A stretch of 32,165 nucleotides of DNA, taken from NCBI GenBank assembly GCA_020025795.1, contig JAHHRK010000004.1, positions 1 through 32,165 on the forward strand, written 5' to 3'. This stretch comes from Faecalibacterium sp. Lineage in GTDB: Bacteria > Bacillota > Clostridia > Oscillospirales > Ruminococcaceae. Position numbers and translations under genes: made by a program. The notes beneath the pieces are model-generated. The model was not told the origin of the DNA and made no database searches. It was given only the letters and a program-made list of their open reading frames with translations. Every line of letters starts with the position of its first letter. Position 1 is the first letter of the stretch. Of the stretch, positions 6,934 through 15,992 are shown piece after piece.

Positions 6934-6965
6934 CTTTTCCTATTTTTTAGGAAAAGTTTTTTTTT
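6932..6965 (+). terminator. Attenuator-type terminator upstream of pyrC
   Basis: A perfect 11-bp stem (AACTTTTCCTA 6932-6942 with TAGGAAAAGTT 6948-6958), a five-T loop and a long T-run to 6965. It lies between the pyr promoter and pyrC, so it should set readthrough into the operon. A weaker TATACT (6993-6998) downstream could be a second start site. Confidence 0.85.
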
Positions 6966-7030
6966 GCCGTTTTTTAATGGAACGAAATGGTTTATACTGA
7001 AAGCAATCTAAGGAAAAGGAGCTGTCGTTT

Positions 7031-8218
7031 ATGCTGATCCGCAATGCTGTTACCGCCGCAGGCCAGCCCACAGACCTGCTGCTGCGCGATGGAAAAATCG
7101 CTGCTGTGGGCACAGGGCTGGAGGGACTGCTCCAGCCGGAAGAAACGGTGCTGGATGCCGCAGGTAAAACCGTTCTGCCTGCATTCATCGACCTGCACTG
7201 CCACTGGCGCACCCCCGGCTTTGAGTATAAGGAAGATCTTGCAACCGGAAGCGCTGCCGCTGCGGCAGGCGGTTACACCTTCGTGAACCTGATGCCCAAC
7301 ACCAAGCCGGTGATGAGCGATGCCGGCATGGCCTGGCAGGTTGAGCAGAAGGTAAAGGAAATCGGTCTGTGCGAAGCAAACCAGACTGTGTCGATTACCA
7401 GCAATTTTGATGGTACCGACATCGACCACCTGAAGAGCCTGCCGGAGAATGTCAAGTTCATCTCCGAGGACGGCCACGGCGTGCAGAGCACGAACGTGAT
7501 GGCAAAGGCTTTCGCCATCTGCCACCAGAAGGGCATTACCGTGATGAGCCATGCAGAAGACATGGACATCTCTCCTTGGGATTACCGCTTGGCAGAAGAC
7601 ATTGAAACGGTACGCAACCTGTACCTGTCCCAGTATTACCAGACGCGCCTGCATATGTGCCATGTGTCCACCCGTGGATCTATCGAGGCTATTGCACAGG
7701 CAAAGTGGCAGGGCGCACCGGTCACTTGTGAAGTGACCCCCCACCACCTGTGGTACACCAAGGATACCTGCGATTACCGCGTAAACCCGCCCATCCGTGA
7801 ACAAGACGATGTGCAGGCACTGCTGGACGGTATCCGCTCCGGTGTGGTGGATGCCATCGGCACGGACCACGCACCTCACAGCGAGGAAGACAAGCTGAAA
7901 GGCGCTGCCGGCATGGTCGGTCTGGAAACCGCGTTCGGCATTTGCTACACCAAGCTGTGCAAGCAGGAAAACATTCCGCTGACCGTGCTGAGCAGCCTGA
8001 TGAGCGAAAATCCTGCCCGCATTATGGGTCTGAACAGCAAGGGTATTGTGGCACCCGGCTATGATGCAGACCTGGTTCTGGTGGATCTGGACACCCCGTA
8101 TGTGGTGAACAAGGAAACCTTCCATTCCAAGTCGAAAAACTGCCCCTTTGATGGTACGACCCTGTACGGCAAGGTCTGCACCACCATCAAGGGCGGAAAG
8201 ATCACCTATCAGGTGTAA
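7031..8218 (+). CDS. pyrC: Dihydroorotase (PyrC)
   Basis: A 395-residue class I dihydroorotase, closing N-carbamoyl-aspartate to dihydroorotate in the cytoplasm. Metal-site motifs are visible: HCH at residues 56-58 in FIDLHCHWRTPG, the bridging acidic residue in ISEDGHG (Asp147), His174 in SHAED, His211 in CHVST, and TDHAPH (278-283) with the catalytic Asp279. The length is normal for the bacterial amidohydrolase-type enzyme. The start ATG follows AAGGAAAAGGAG (7012-7023). It is the first enzyme gene after the leader/attenuator and begins a same-strand run of seven pyrimidine genes. Nothing suggests inactivation. Aspartate transcarbamylase (pyrB) is not in this window. Confidence 0.95.
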   Translation: MLIRNAVTAAGQPTDLLLRDGKIAAVGTGLEGLLQPEETVLDAAGKTVLPAFIDLHCHWRTPGFEYKEDLATGSAAAAAGGYTFVNLMPNTKPVMSDAGMAWQVEQKVKEIGLCEANQTVSITSNFDGTDIDHLKSLPENVKFISEDGHGVQSTNVMAKAFAICHQKGITVMSHAEDMDISPWDYRLAEDIETVRNLYLSQYYQTRLHMCHVSTRGSIEAIAQAKWQGAPVTCEVTPHHLWYTKDTCDYRVNPPIREQDDVQALLDGIRSGVVDAIGTDHAPHSEEDKLKGAAGMVGLETAFGICYTKLCKQENIPLTVLSSLMSENPARIMGLNSKGIVAPGYDADLVLVDLDTPYVVNKETFHSKSKNCPFDGTTLYGKVCTTIKGGKITYQV

Positions 8219-8255
8219 TAGAAAACGCAGTATAAAAAACAGGAGGAACTGACTT

Positions 8256-9125
8256 ATGATTACTTGCATGGACAAACTGTATGAGGGTGTTGCAGCACGC
8301 GGCCCCGTTTGTGTGGGTCTGGATACCGATTTTTCCTACCTGCCCGAGGGCTTTGCAAAGGCTGGCGAAACGGTCGGCGAGAGCGTTCTGCGTTACAATA
8401 AGGCACTGATCGCAGCAACTGCTCCCGTGGCTGGCTGCTACAAGGTTCAGATCGCTTACTACGAATCCATGGGCCTGGACGGCATGCGCTGCTATGCCGA
8501 AACCCTGAAGGCTGTGCGCGAAGCTGGCATCCCTGTGATTGCTGACATCAAGCGCGGCGATATCGCAAAGACTGCTGAAATGTACGCAAAGGCTCACTTT
8601 GAAGGTGACTTCGAGGCTGACATGATTACGCTGGCTCCTTACATGGGTCTGGACAGCCTGTCTCCCTACCTGCCCTACGCAGAAAAGCAGGGCAAGGGCA
8701 TGTTCGTTCTGTGCCGCACCTCTAACCAGGGCGCTAAGGACTTCGAGTACGAGAAGCTGGCAGACGGCCGCCACGTTTACGACCTGGTTGGCGACAAGGT
8801 GACCGAAGTTGGCAAGAACTACATGGGCGAGCACGGTTACAGCAGCATCGGCCTGGTTATCGGCGGCACCCATGCTGAAGAAGCAAGCGAGATCCGCGCA
8901 CGTTACAAGGACAGCTTCTTCCTGATTCCCGGCTACGGCGCACAGGGCGGCAAGGCAGAGGACATTGCGCTGTACCTGAACAACTCCAACGGCGGCGTGG
9001 TCAACTCCAGCCGCGGTATCCTGCTGGCTTGGAAGAAGCAGCCCGGCGTCGCTTTCGACGAGGCAGCTTACAACGAATGTGTTCGTATGAAGGAGGATAT
9101 CGCTCATGCGTGCAGTCTGCTGTGA
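8256..9125 (+). CDS. pyrF: Orotidine 5'-phosphate decarboxylase (PyrF)
   Basis: A 289-residue type 2 (long) OMP decarboxylase making UMP from OMP. The catalytic D-x-K-x-x-x-D cluster reads ADIKRGDI, with Asp97, Lys99 and Asp102; VCVGLDTD (18-25) supplies the first substrate loop and VNSSRGI near the C-terminus the phosphate site. The size fits the pyrF subfamily common in Clostridia and Actinobacteria. AGGAGG at 8241-8246 fixes the start. The 3' end overlaps pyrK by 20 bases, consistent with a tightly packed operon and coupled translation. Confidence 0.95.
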   Translation: MITCMDKLYEGVAARGPVCVGLDTDFSYLPEGFAKAGETVGESVLRYNKALIAATAPVAGCYKVQIAYYESMGLDGMRCYAETLKAVREAGIPVIADIKRGDIAKTAEMYAKAHFEGDFEADMITLAPYMGLDSLSPYLPYAEKQGKGMFVLCRTSNQGAKDFEYEKLADGRHVYDLVGDKVTEVGKNYMGEHGYSSIGLVIGGTHAEEASEIRARYKDSFFLIPGYGAQGGKAEDIALYLNNSNGGVVNSSRGILLAWKKQPGVAFDEAAYNECVRMKEDIAHACSLL

Positions 9126-9885
9126 TGCGGTGGTTCTGGACCAGACCGTCGTAGAAGAAAATATCTGCCTGATGAAGGTGCTGTGGACCGATATGGAACA
9201 CGCTCCCCACGCGGGCCAGTTCTTTACCCTGCGTGCATGGGGCCATGACGAGGAGCCGTTCCTGTCCCGCCCCATCAGCGTGCATAGCTGGGACCCGGAA
9301 AACCACGAGCTGCAGTTCCTGTACCAGGTCAAGGGCCACGGCACCGAAAAGCTGGCAAAGCTGAAAGCCGGCGATCACTTCCAGGTGACCGGCCCTATGG
9401 GCAACGGTTTTGATACCGCAACCCTGGCAAAAGAGTACAACCGTATTCTGGTGGTTGGCGGCGGCATCGGAACTGCCCCCCTGTACCAGACTGTGCGCGA
9501 GCTGGCAGCAGCCGGCAACGCACCGGATGTGTGCTTCGGCTTCACCGATGTGCCCTATGAAACCGCAAAGTACAAGGGCCTGGCCAAGAGCCTGAAGGTT
9601 GCTACCGACAGCGGTAAGGCTGGCGTAAAGGGCTTTGTTACCCAGCTGTATGATCCCAAGGATTATGACCTGATTCTGCTGTGCGGCCCCACCCCCATGA
9701 TGAAGAACGCAGCAAACGGTGCGGTTGCAGCAGGCGTTAAGTGCCTGTGCAGCCTGGAGGCCAAGATGGCCTGTGGCATCGGCGCTTGCCTGGGCTGCAC
9801 CTGCAAGACCACCCGTGAACAGGCCGTGAGCATCTGCAAGGACGGCCCTGTATTTGACGCAAAGGAGGTGCTGGTCCATGGCTGA
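9106..9885 (+). CDS. pyrK: Dihydroorotate dehydrogenase B electron-transfer subunit (PyrK)
   Basis: A 259-residue FAD and [2Fe-2S] protein that passes electrons from dihydroorotate oxidation in PyrD to NAD+. An FAD-binding RPISVHS motif lies at about 63-69 and the NAD-binding ILVVGGGIGTAPL at about 114-126. A C-terminal cysteine cluster (CSLEAKMACGIGACLGCTC, about 212-230) forms the iron-sulfur site. The start lies inside the end of pyrF with GGAGG immediately upstream (AAGGAGGATATCGCTC). The 3' end overlaps pyrD by eight bases. Its presence shows that this organism uses the class 1B, NAD-dependent enzyme. Confidence 0.94.
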   Translation: MRAVCCDAVVLDQTVVEENICLMKVLWTDMEHAPHAGQFFTLRAWGHDEEPFLSRPISVHSWDPENHELQFLYQVKGHGTEKLAKLKAGDHFQVTGPMGNGFDTATLAKEYNRILVVGGGIGTAPLYQTVRELAAAGNAPDVCFGFTDVPYETAKYKGLAKSLKVATDSGKAGVKGFVTQLYDPKDYDLILLCGPTPMMKNAANGAVAAGVKCLCSLEAKMACGIGACLGCTCKTTREQAVSICKDGPVFDAKEVLVHG

Positions 9886-10795
9886 TTTGTCTACGAACCT
9901 GCTTGGCTTTGCCATGCACAGCCCGGTGATCGGCGCATCCGGCACGGTGGGCTACGGCCCGGAGTATGAAGATTTGATCGATCTGTCCAAGATCGGCGGT
10001 ATCTCCGGTAAAGGCCTGACCCTGCACGGCCAGTACGGCAACGAAGGCGTTCGCCTGCACGAGACCCCTTCCGGACTGATTAACTCCATCGGTTTGCAGA
10101 ACCCCGGTGTGCAGCACTTCATTGATGTGGAGCTGCCCCAGATGCTGCGTCTGAAAGAGCAGTACGGCATGGTAACGCTGGCAAACCTGGGCGGCCACGA
10201 TGAGGAAGAATACATTCAGGGCGCTGCAATGCTCAGCGAAACCGGTGTGGACATCATCGAACTGAACATCAGCTGCCCCAACGTCAAGGTGGGCGGCATG
10301 GCTTACGGCGTCAAGGCAGAAGCCGCAGGCACCATGGTTAAGATGGTGCGCGATGTGTGCAAAAAGCCCCTGCTGGTTAAGCTCAGCCCGCAGGCTGAGA
10401 ACATTCCCGATATGTGCAAGGCAGTTGAGGCTGCCGGTGCAGACGGCATCAGCCTGACCAACACCTTCCAGGCCTGCGCCATTGATCTGGAAAAGCGCAA
10501 GCCGGTGTTCAACAATATCTTCGCAGGTCTGTCCGGCCCGGCGGTGCGCCCCATTGCGCTGCGCATGGTATGGCAGGCTGTGGGTGCGGTGAATATCCCT
10601 GTGGTTGGTCTGGGCGGTATCGCTACCGGCCGTGACGCACTGGAGTTCATCATGGCAGGTGCTACTGCGGTGCAGGTGGGTGCTGCAAACTTTGCAAATC
10701 CCCGTGCAATGCAGACCATCGGCGAAGAAATGGCCGAATGGATGGACAAAAACGGCGTGAAGACGCTGGATGAGATCCGTGGCTGCGCACGCTAA
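9878..10795 (+). CDS. pyrD: Dihydroorotate dehydrogenase B catalytic subunit (PyrD)
   Basis: A 305-residue FMN TIM-barrel enzyme oxidising dihydroorotate to orotate. The start MADLSTNLLG has AAAGGAGG at 9861-9868; an in-frame extension to 9854 has no ribosome site. Motifs include VIGASGTVGYG near the N-terminus, INSIGLQNPG, the catalytic-cysteine loop NISCPNVKVGGMAYG (class 1B signature), and the phosphate-binding VVGLGGIATGRDALEF near the C-terminus. It pairs with PyrK, whose gene it overlaps. No terminator follows, although pyrE has an additional promoter-like sequence upstream. Confidence 0.95.
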   Translation: MADLSTNLLGFAMHSPVIGASGTVGYGPEYEDLIDLSKIGGISGKGLTLHGQYGNEGVRLHETPSGLINSIGLQNPGVQHFIDVELPQMLRLKEQYGMVTLANLGGHDEEEYIQGAAMLSETGVDIIELNISCPNVKVGGMAYGVKAEAAGTMVKMVRDVCKKPLLVKLSPQAENIPDMCKAVEAAGADGISLTNTFQACAIDLEKRKPVFNNIFAGLSGPAVRPIALRMVWQAVGAVNIPVVGLGGIATGRDALEFIMAGATAVQVGAANFANPRAMQTIGEEMAEWMDKNGVKTLDEIRGCAR

Positions 10796-10843
10796 AAACA
10801 ACGATGCAACATAAGTAATACTTCTGATTTCACCGCTGGGAAA

Positions 10844-10872
10844 TTGAAATGCTTATTTCCCTGTGATAAAAT
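10844..10872 (+). promoter_or_regulatory. Internal promoter before pyrE
   Basis: TTGAAA (10844-10849), 17 bp and TAAAAT (10867-10872). A small hairpin TGAGCC/GGCTCA (10892-10906) lies in the resulting leader just before the pyrE ribosome site. This may allow pyrE-carA-carB to be made independently of the leader attenuator upstream of pyrC. Confidence 0.5.
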
Positions 10873-10928
10873 AAAAGATAGTGAAAAGGCCTGAGCCAAT
10901 GGCTCAAAAAGCAAAAGGAGAGTAAAGC

Positions 10929-11522
10929 ATGAGCGACGTAATCGAGATTTTGAAGAGCTGTGACGCATTCCTGGAAGGCCACTTCCTGCTGTCCAGCGGC
11001 CGCCATTCCAGCGCATACTGCCAGATGGCATACCTGCAGCAGCACCCCGAAAAGTGCGCAGCTGTTATGGAAAAGATCGCAGAAAAGGTCCGTGAAATGG
11101 ACGTTGACGTGATCGTAGGACCTGCCATGGGCGGCATCGTTTACGCTTATGAGCTGGCTCGTCAGACCGGCAAGCGCGCTATCTTCACCGAGCGTGTGGA
11201 CAACCAGATGTGCCTGAAGCGCTTTTCCATCAAGCCGGGTGAAAAGTGCATCATCGCCGAGGACGTTGTGACCACCGGTATTTCCAGCCTGGAGACCAAG
11301 CGCGTGATCGAAGAGGCCGGCGGCGAGTGCCTGGGCATCTGCTGCGTTGTGGACCGTACCAAGGCTGACGCTCCCTCTCCCATTCCCATCCTGGCCAGCG
11401 CTGCAAAGCTGGACCTGCCCAACTATGCACCGGAAGAATGCCCCATCTGCAAGGAGGGCAAGCTGCCTCTGGTTCACCTGGGCAGCCGCAAGATGAAGCA
11501 GGAAGCAAAGCAGAGCCTGTAA
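10929..11522 (+). CDS. pyrE: Orotate phosphoribosyltransferase (PyrE)
   Basis: A 197-residue type I phosphoribosyltransferase joining orotate to PRPP to give OMP. The N-terminal hood contains GHFLLSSGRHSSAYCQM (about 17-33) and VDVIVGPAMGGIVYAYELA; the PRPP loop is CIIAEDVVTTGISSLE (about 106-121). A C-terminal Cys pair EECPICKEG (about 172-180) occurs in the clostridial subgroup. AAAAGGAG (10913-10920) precedes the ATG. It follows pyrD after 133 bp containing a promoter-like element and a hairpin, and precedes carA by 56 bp on the same strand. Confidence 0.94.
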   Translation: MSDVIEILKSCDAFLEGHFLLSSGRHSSAYCQMAYLQQHPEKCAAVMEKIAEKVREMDVDVIVGPAMGGIVYAYELARQTGKRAIFTERVDNQMCLKRFSIKPGEKCIIAEDVVTTGISSLETKRVIEEAGGECLGICCVVDRTKADAPSPIPILASAAKLDLPNYAPEECPICKEGKLPLVHLGSRKMKQEAKQSL

Positions 11523-11578
11523 GCTTGCAAATCTGTATTGTAAACCCTTTAAGCTGATTGGATACACGAGGTAAAAAC

Positions 11579-12685
11579 ATGAACGCATATCTGCTTTTGG
11601 CAAATGGCATGGTGTTCGCAGGCCAGTCTCTGGGCTGCCCGGGCACTACGCTGGGTGAAGTTATTTTCTCCACCGGTGTTGTTGGCTTCCAGGAAGGCCT
11701 GACGGATCCCGCATCCTACGGCGCACTGGTCGCACAGACTTATCCCATGGTGGGCAACTACGGCATGAACGATGAGGACAAGGAGTCCGATTCTGTTTGG
11801 GCAAACGGCATCATCGTCCGCGAAGCCTGCCACACGCCCTCCAACTTCCGCTGCCAGTACACCTTTGAAAATTTCCTGAAGGCAAACGGCACGATTGGCA
11901 TCTGCGGCGTGGATACTCGCCACCTGACCCGCATCCTGCGCGAGAGCGGCTCTATGAATGGCGCAATCACCACCGAGTTCGACCCGGCTGATCCGGCAAA
12001 TGCCGATCGCCGCGCTGCACTGATGGCTGAGATCGAAGGCTTTACCGCTGCTGACGGCGTTAAGACCGTTACCTGCAAGCAGGCTTCTGTTTACAATCCG
12101 GAAGGCGACACCCACGTGGTTCTGGTGGACTACGGCACCAAGCGCAACACCGTTCGCTGCCTGACCAAGCGCGGCAGCAAGGTCACCGTTGTGCCTGCAT
12201 ACACCACCGCAGCAGAGATTTCTGCGCTGAACCCGGACGGCATCCTGCTGAGCGCAGGCCCCGGCGATGCTTCGGATGTGCCGGAGATCGTAGCAAACGC
12301 AAAAGAAATCCTGGACCTGGGCAAGCCGGTATTCGGCATCGGCCTGGGCCATCTGGTTGCAGCCGCAGCCGCAGGCGTGCCCACCGTTAAGATGAAGCAC
12401 GGCCACCACGGCGCAAACCAGCCTGTCACCGACTTGGCTGGCGGACGCACCTATATCACCGCACAGGGCCACGGCTATGCAGTGGACAGCGAAAAGCTGC
12501 CTGCTGAAGTTGGCACTGTGGCACAGATCAATGCCAACGACGGCAGCTGCGAAGGCATCCAGTACAAGTGCTGGAACTGCTTCACAGTACAGTTTAACCC
12601 GGAAGCTAACGGTGGCCCCAAGGAAACCGAGTTCTTGTTCGACCGCTTCCTGGATCAGGTAAAGAACGCAAAGGAGGCGCAGTAA
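11579..12685 (+). CDS. carA: Carbamoyl phosphate synthase small subunit, glutaminase triad degenerate
   Basis: A 368-residue CarA. The N-terminal domain is well conserved (GTTLGEVIFSTGVVGFQEGL). The class I glutaminase half follows, with GPGD and TAQGHGYAVD. The nucleophile elbow, normally GICLGHQ, reads GIGLGHL: the catalytic Cys is Gly255 and the following Gln is Leu259. The end motif, normally FHPEA, reads FNPEA: the catalytic His is Asn340; Glu342 is retained. The glutaminase should therefore be inactive, while the frame is otherwise intact and full length. The likely consequence, by analogy with mammalian CPS1, is an ammonia-dependent synthase in which CarA is structural. The ATG 11579 has CGAGGT upstream (11568-11573); an in-frame ATG at 11558 lacks a good site. 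It lies one base before carB. Confidence 0.92.
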   Translation: MNAYLLLANGMVFAGQSLGCPGTTLGEVIFSTGVVGFQEGLTDPASYGALVAQTYPMVGNYGMNDEDKESDSVWANGIIVREACHTPSNFRCQYTFENFLKANGTIGICGVDTRHLTRILRESGSMNGAITTEFDPADPANADRRAALMAEIEGFTAADGVKTVTCKQASVYNPEGDTHVVLVDYGTKRNTVRCLTKRGSKVTVVPAYTTAAEISALNPDGILLSAGPGDASDVPEIVANAKEILDLGKPVFGIGLGHLVAAAAAGVPTVKMKHGHHGANQPVTDLAGGRTYITAQGHGYAVDSEKLPAEVGTVAQINANDGSCEGIQYKCWNCFTVQFNPEANGGPKETEFLFDRFLDQVKNAKEAQ

Positions 12686-12686
12686 T

Positions 12687-15600
12687 ATGCCTAGAGATAT
12701 GAGCATCAAGAAGGTACTGGTTATCGGTTCTGGCCCCATCATCATCGGCCAGGCTGCTGAGTTCGACTATTCCGGTACCCAGGCTTGCCGCGCCCTGAAG
12801 GCAGAAGGCATCGAGACCGTCCTGCTGAACTCCAACCCCGCTACCATCATGACCGACCCCGAAATCGCCGATCATGTGTATATCGAGCCCATGACCCTGG
12901 AAGTGGTCAAGCGTATTCTGGACATCGAAAAGCCCGACTCCGTGCTGCCCAACCTGGGCGGCCAGACCGGCCTGAACATGTCCATGGAGCTGGCTCGCTC
13001 CGGCTACCTGGAAGAGCACGGCATCCGTCTGCTGGCTTGCAAGCCTGAGACCATCGACCGCGCTGAGGACCGTGAGCTGTTCAAGGAAACCATGGACAAG
13101 CTGAACCAGCCCAGCATCCCTTCCGAAGTTGTTGAGAACATGGAAGACGCTCTGCGCGTTGCAGACGAAATCGGTTACCCCGTTATCGTTCGCCCTGCAT
13201 TTACCATGGGCGGTACCGGCGGCGGTATCTGCGAGGACAAGGCTAAGCTGATCGAAATCGGCACCAACGGCCTGCGCCTGTCTCCCATTCACCAGATCCT
13301 GGTCGAGAAGTGCATCTCCGGCTGGAAGGAAATCGAATTCGAGGTCATGCGCGACAGCAAGGGCAACGCCATCACCATCTGCAGCATGGAAAACGTTGAC
13401 CCCGTCGGCATCCACACCGGTGACTCCATCGTTGTGGCACCCAGCCAGACCTTGACTGACAAAGAGTTCCAGATGCTGCGCACCGCTGCTCTGGACATCA
13501 TCAACGAGCTGGGCATCGAGGGCGGCTGCAACTGCCAGTTTGCTCTGAAGCCCGACAGCTTCGAGTACGCAGTTATCGAAGTCAACCCCCGTGTTTCTCG
13601 TTCTTCTGCACTGGCTTCCAAGGCTACCGGTTACCCCATTGCTAAGGTTGCAACCAAGATCGCAATCGGCTACACCCTGGACGAAATCCGCAACGACGTT
13701 ACCGGCACTACCAGCGCTTGCTTCGAGCCGACCGTTGACTATATCGTTGTTAAGTACCCCAAGTGGCCCTTCGATAAGTTCGTTTACGCAGACAAGAGCC
13801 TGGGCACCCAGATGATGGCTACCGGCGAAGTCATGTCCATCGGCAACAGCTTCGAGCTGGCTATCATGAAGGCTGTTACCTCTATCGAGCTGGGCATGGA
13901 AACCCTGACCCTGCACACGCTGGCAGAGATGGACAACGATGCACTGGTTCAGCAGCTGCACGTACAGGACGCTGAGCGTATGTTCTGCGTGTACGAAGCA
14001 CTGAAGCGCGGCATCGCACACGATGTCATTTACAACATCACCAAGATTGACTGGTGGTTCCTGGATAAGCTGCAGCACCTGGCAAATCTGGAGCTGGGCC
14101 TGGCAGCCTGCAACGGCAGCCTGAGCATCGAGCAGTACAAGCAGGCTAAGCAGTACGGCTTTATGGATAAGACCATCAAGCGTCTGGCTCAGGTAGAAGA
14201 ACTGCCTTGCGAGCCTCTGCACGCAAGCTACAAGATGGTTGATACCTGCGCTGCTGAGTTCGCTGCATCTACCCCGTACTTCTACTCCACCTACGACGAA
14301 GACAACGAAGCTGCAAACTTCCTGGCTAAGAAGGAAGCAGAAGAAGGCAAAAAGAAGAAGATTCTGGTCTTCGGTTCCGGCCCCATCCGTATCGGCCAGG
14401 GCATTGAGTTCGACTACTGCTCTGTGCACTGCGTATGGACGCTGAAGAAGCACGGCTGCGAGACGGTCATCATCAACAACAACCCCGAAACCGTTTCTAC
14501 CGACTTCGATACCGGCGACCGCCTGTACTTCGATCCGCTGACCCCGGAAAGCGTAGACAACGTTATCGCAACCGAAAAGCCCGACGCTTGCGTGGTTCAG
14601 TTTGGTGGCCAGACCGCTATCAAGCTGGCAAAGCACATGGACGAGATCGGTATGCCCATCCTGGGCACCCCGGCTGACGCTATTGACGAAGCTGAGGACC
14701 GCGAGCGTTTTGACGAGCTGCTGGAGCGCTGCCAGATTCCTCGCGCACCCGGCCGCACCGTTTATAACCTGGAAGAGGCTCTGGCTGCCGCTGAAGAAGT
14801 CGGCCTGCCTGTGCTGATGCGTCCTTCTTACGTTCTGGGCGGTCAGAACATGATCGTTGCCTACACCAAGGAAGACGTTATCGAGTATATGGGCGTTATC
14901 ACTGCTCACGTCGATATGGATCACCCCGTGCTGCTGGATAAGTATATTACCGGCCGTGAGTGCGAGGTTGATGCTATCTGCGACGGCACTGATTACCTGG
15001 TGCCCGGCGTTATGGAGCAGGTCGAGCGTACCGGCGTTCACTCCGGCGACTCCATCTGTGTCTACCCCTCTCAGCACATCTCTCAGAAAGCAATCGACAC
15101 CATGGTGGAATACACCGGTCGCTTTGCTCGTGAGCTGAAGGTTGTTGGTCTGGTCAACGTGCAGTATGCCGTTTCCGGCGACGACGTTTACGTCATCGAG
15201 GTCAACCCCCGTTCTTCCCGTACCGTGCCGTATATCTCCAAGGTTACCGGCGTGCCCATGGTCGATTTGGCTGTGCGCTGCTGCCTGGGCGAGAAGCTGG
15301 CTGATATGGGTTACGGCACTGGCCTGTACCCCACCGCACCTTACGTGGCTGTTAAGGTTCCCGTCTTCAGCTTTGAAAAGCTGCACGGCGTGGATACCCA
15401 GTTTGGCCCCGAAATGAAGTCTACCGGCGAAGTTCTGGGCATTGCTCCCAACTACCACGATGCTCTGCTGAAGGGCATGGTTGGTTCCGGTTACAGCCTG
15501 AAGACTCCTTCCAGCCCGGATTCCTGCTGCGTGTTCAGCGTAAAGGACACCGATAAGCCGGAGTTCCTGGAGATCGCATGGCAGATGCGTGATATGGGCT

Positions 15601-15920
15601 ACAAGCTGTACGGCACTGCTGGTACTTGCGCATGGCTGAACAAGCACATGGTTCCCTGCAACATGGTTCGCCCCATCTCTGACGAAGGCCCCAACATTCT
15701 GGACCTGCTGCAGAGCGGCAACGTGGATTATGTGTTCTCCACCAGTGCCCGCGGCCGCGATCCGCAGCGCGATTCCGTTAAGCTGCGCCGCAAGACCGTC
15801 GAGCTGAGCATCCCCTGCATTACTGCCGTAGATACGGCAAAATCTCTGGTACAGTGCCTGCGCAGCGACCACGAAATGAAGAAAGTTCCGCTGGTTGATA
15901 TTGCCACCCTGCACCGCTAA
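12687..15920 (+). CDS. carB: Carbamoyl phosphate synthase large subunit (CarB)
   Basis: A 1077-residue synthetase with the usual duplicated ATP-grasp organisation. The first half starts VLVIGSGPIIIGQAAEFDYSG (about residues 10-30) and carries EVNPRVSRSSALASKATGYP; the second half begins ILVFGSGPIRIGQGIEFDYCS (about 557) with EVNPRSSRTVPYISKVTGVP. The C-terminal 140 residues form the MGS-like allosteric domain. Key motifs appear intact, so phosphorylation of bicarbonate and carbamate should be functional. AAAGGAGG (12670-12677) gives the start. It directly follows carA, which lacks a working glutaminase, so the ammonia probably comes from solution or another donor. The G+C-rich, C-ending codon use indicates high expression. 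Confidence 0.96.
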   Translation: MPRDMSIKKVLVIGSGPIIIGQAAEFDYSGTQACRALKAEGIETVLLNSNPATIMTDPEIADHVYIEPMTLEVVKRILDIEKPDSVLPNLGGQTGLNMSMELARSGYLEEHGIRLLACKPETIDRAEDRELFKETMDKLNQPSIPSEVVENMEDALRVADEIGYPVIVRPAFTMGGTGGGICEDKAKLIEIGTNGLRLSPIHQILVEKCISGWKEIEFEVMRDSKGNAITICSMENVDPVGIHTGDSIVVAPSQTLTDKEFQMLRTAALDIINELGIEGGCNCQFALKPDSFEYAVIEVNPRVSRSSALASKATGYPIAKVATKIAIGYTLDEIRNDVTGTTSACFEPTVDYIVVKYPKWPFDKFVYADKSLGTQMMATGEVMSIGNSFELAIMKAVTSIELGMETLTLHTLAEMDNDALVQQLHVQDAERMFCVYEALKRGIAHDVIYNITKIDWWFLDKLQHLANLELGLAACNGSLSIEQYKQAKQYGFMDKTIKRLAQVEELPCEPLHASYKMVDTCAAEFAASTPYFYSTYDEDNEAANFLAKKEAEEGKKKKILVFGSGPIRIGQGIEFDYCSVHCVWTLKKHGCETVIINNNPETVSTDFDTGDRLYFDPLTPESVDNVIATEKPDACVVQFGGQTAIKLAKHMDEIGMPILGTPADAIDEAEDRERFDELLERCQIPRAPGRTVYNLEEALAAAEEVGLPVLMRPSYVLGGQNMIVAYTKEDVIEYMGVITAHVDMDHPVLLDKYITGRECEVDAICDGTDYLVPGVMEQVERTGVHSGDSICVYPSQHISQKAIDTMVEYTGRFARELKVVGLVNVQYAVSGDDVYVIEVNPRSSRTVPYISKVTGVPMVDLAVRCCLGEKLADMGYGTGLYPTAPYVAVKVPVFSFEKLHGVDTQFGPEMKSTGEVLGIAPNYHDALLKGMVGSGYSLKTPSSPDSCCVFSVKDTDKPEFLEIAWQMRDMGYKLYGTAGTCAWLNKHMVPCNMVRPISDEGPNILDLLQSGNVDYVFSTSARGRDPQRDSVKLRRKTVELSIPCITAVDTAKSLVQCLRSDHEMKKVPLVDIATLHR

Positions 15921-15992
15921 AATAGGATAAATATTCGCGTGTAAAACGATACACTTTGCGTGTATTGTGTCGCAATAAGAGAAGCCTTCTGG

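Noticed and set aside
6824..7030. PyrR-binding element in the pyr leader
   Set aside because: No match to the conserved PyrR anti-antiterminator loop was found; the only clear elements are the leader ORF and one terminator.
11579..12685. carA as a decayed pseudogene
   Set aside because: There is no frameshift or stop, structural motifs and the third triad residue remain, and it is tightly joined to carB; selective loss of catalysis fits better than decay.
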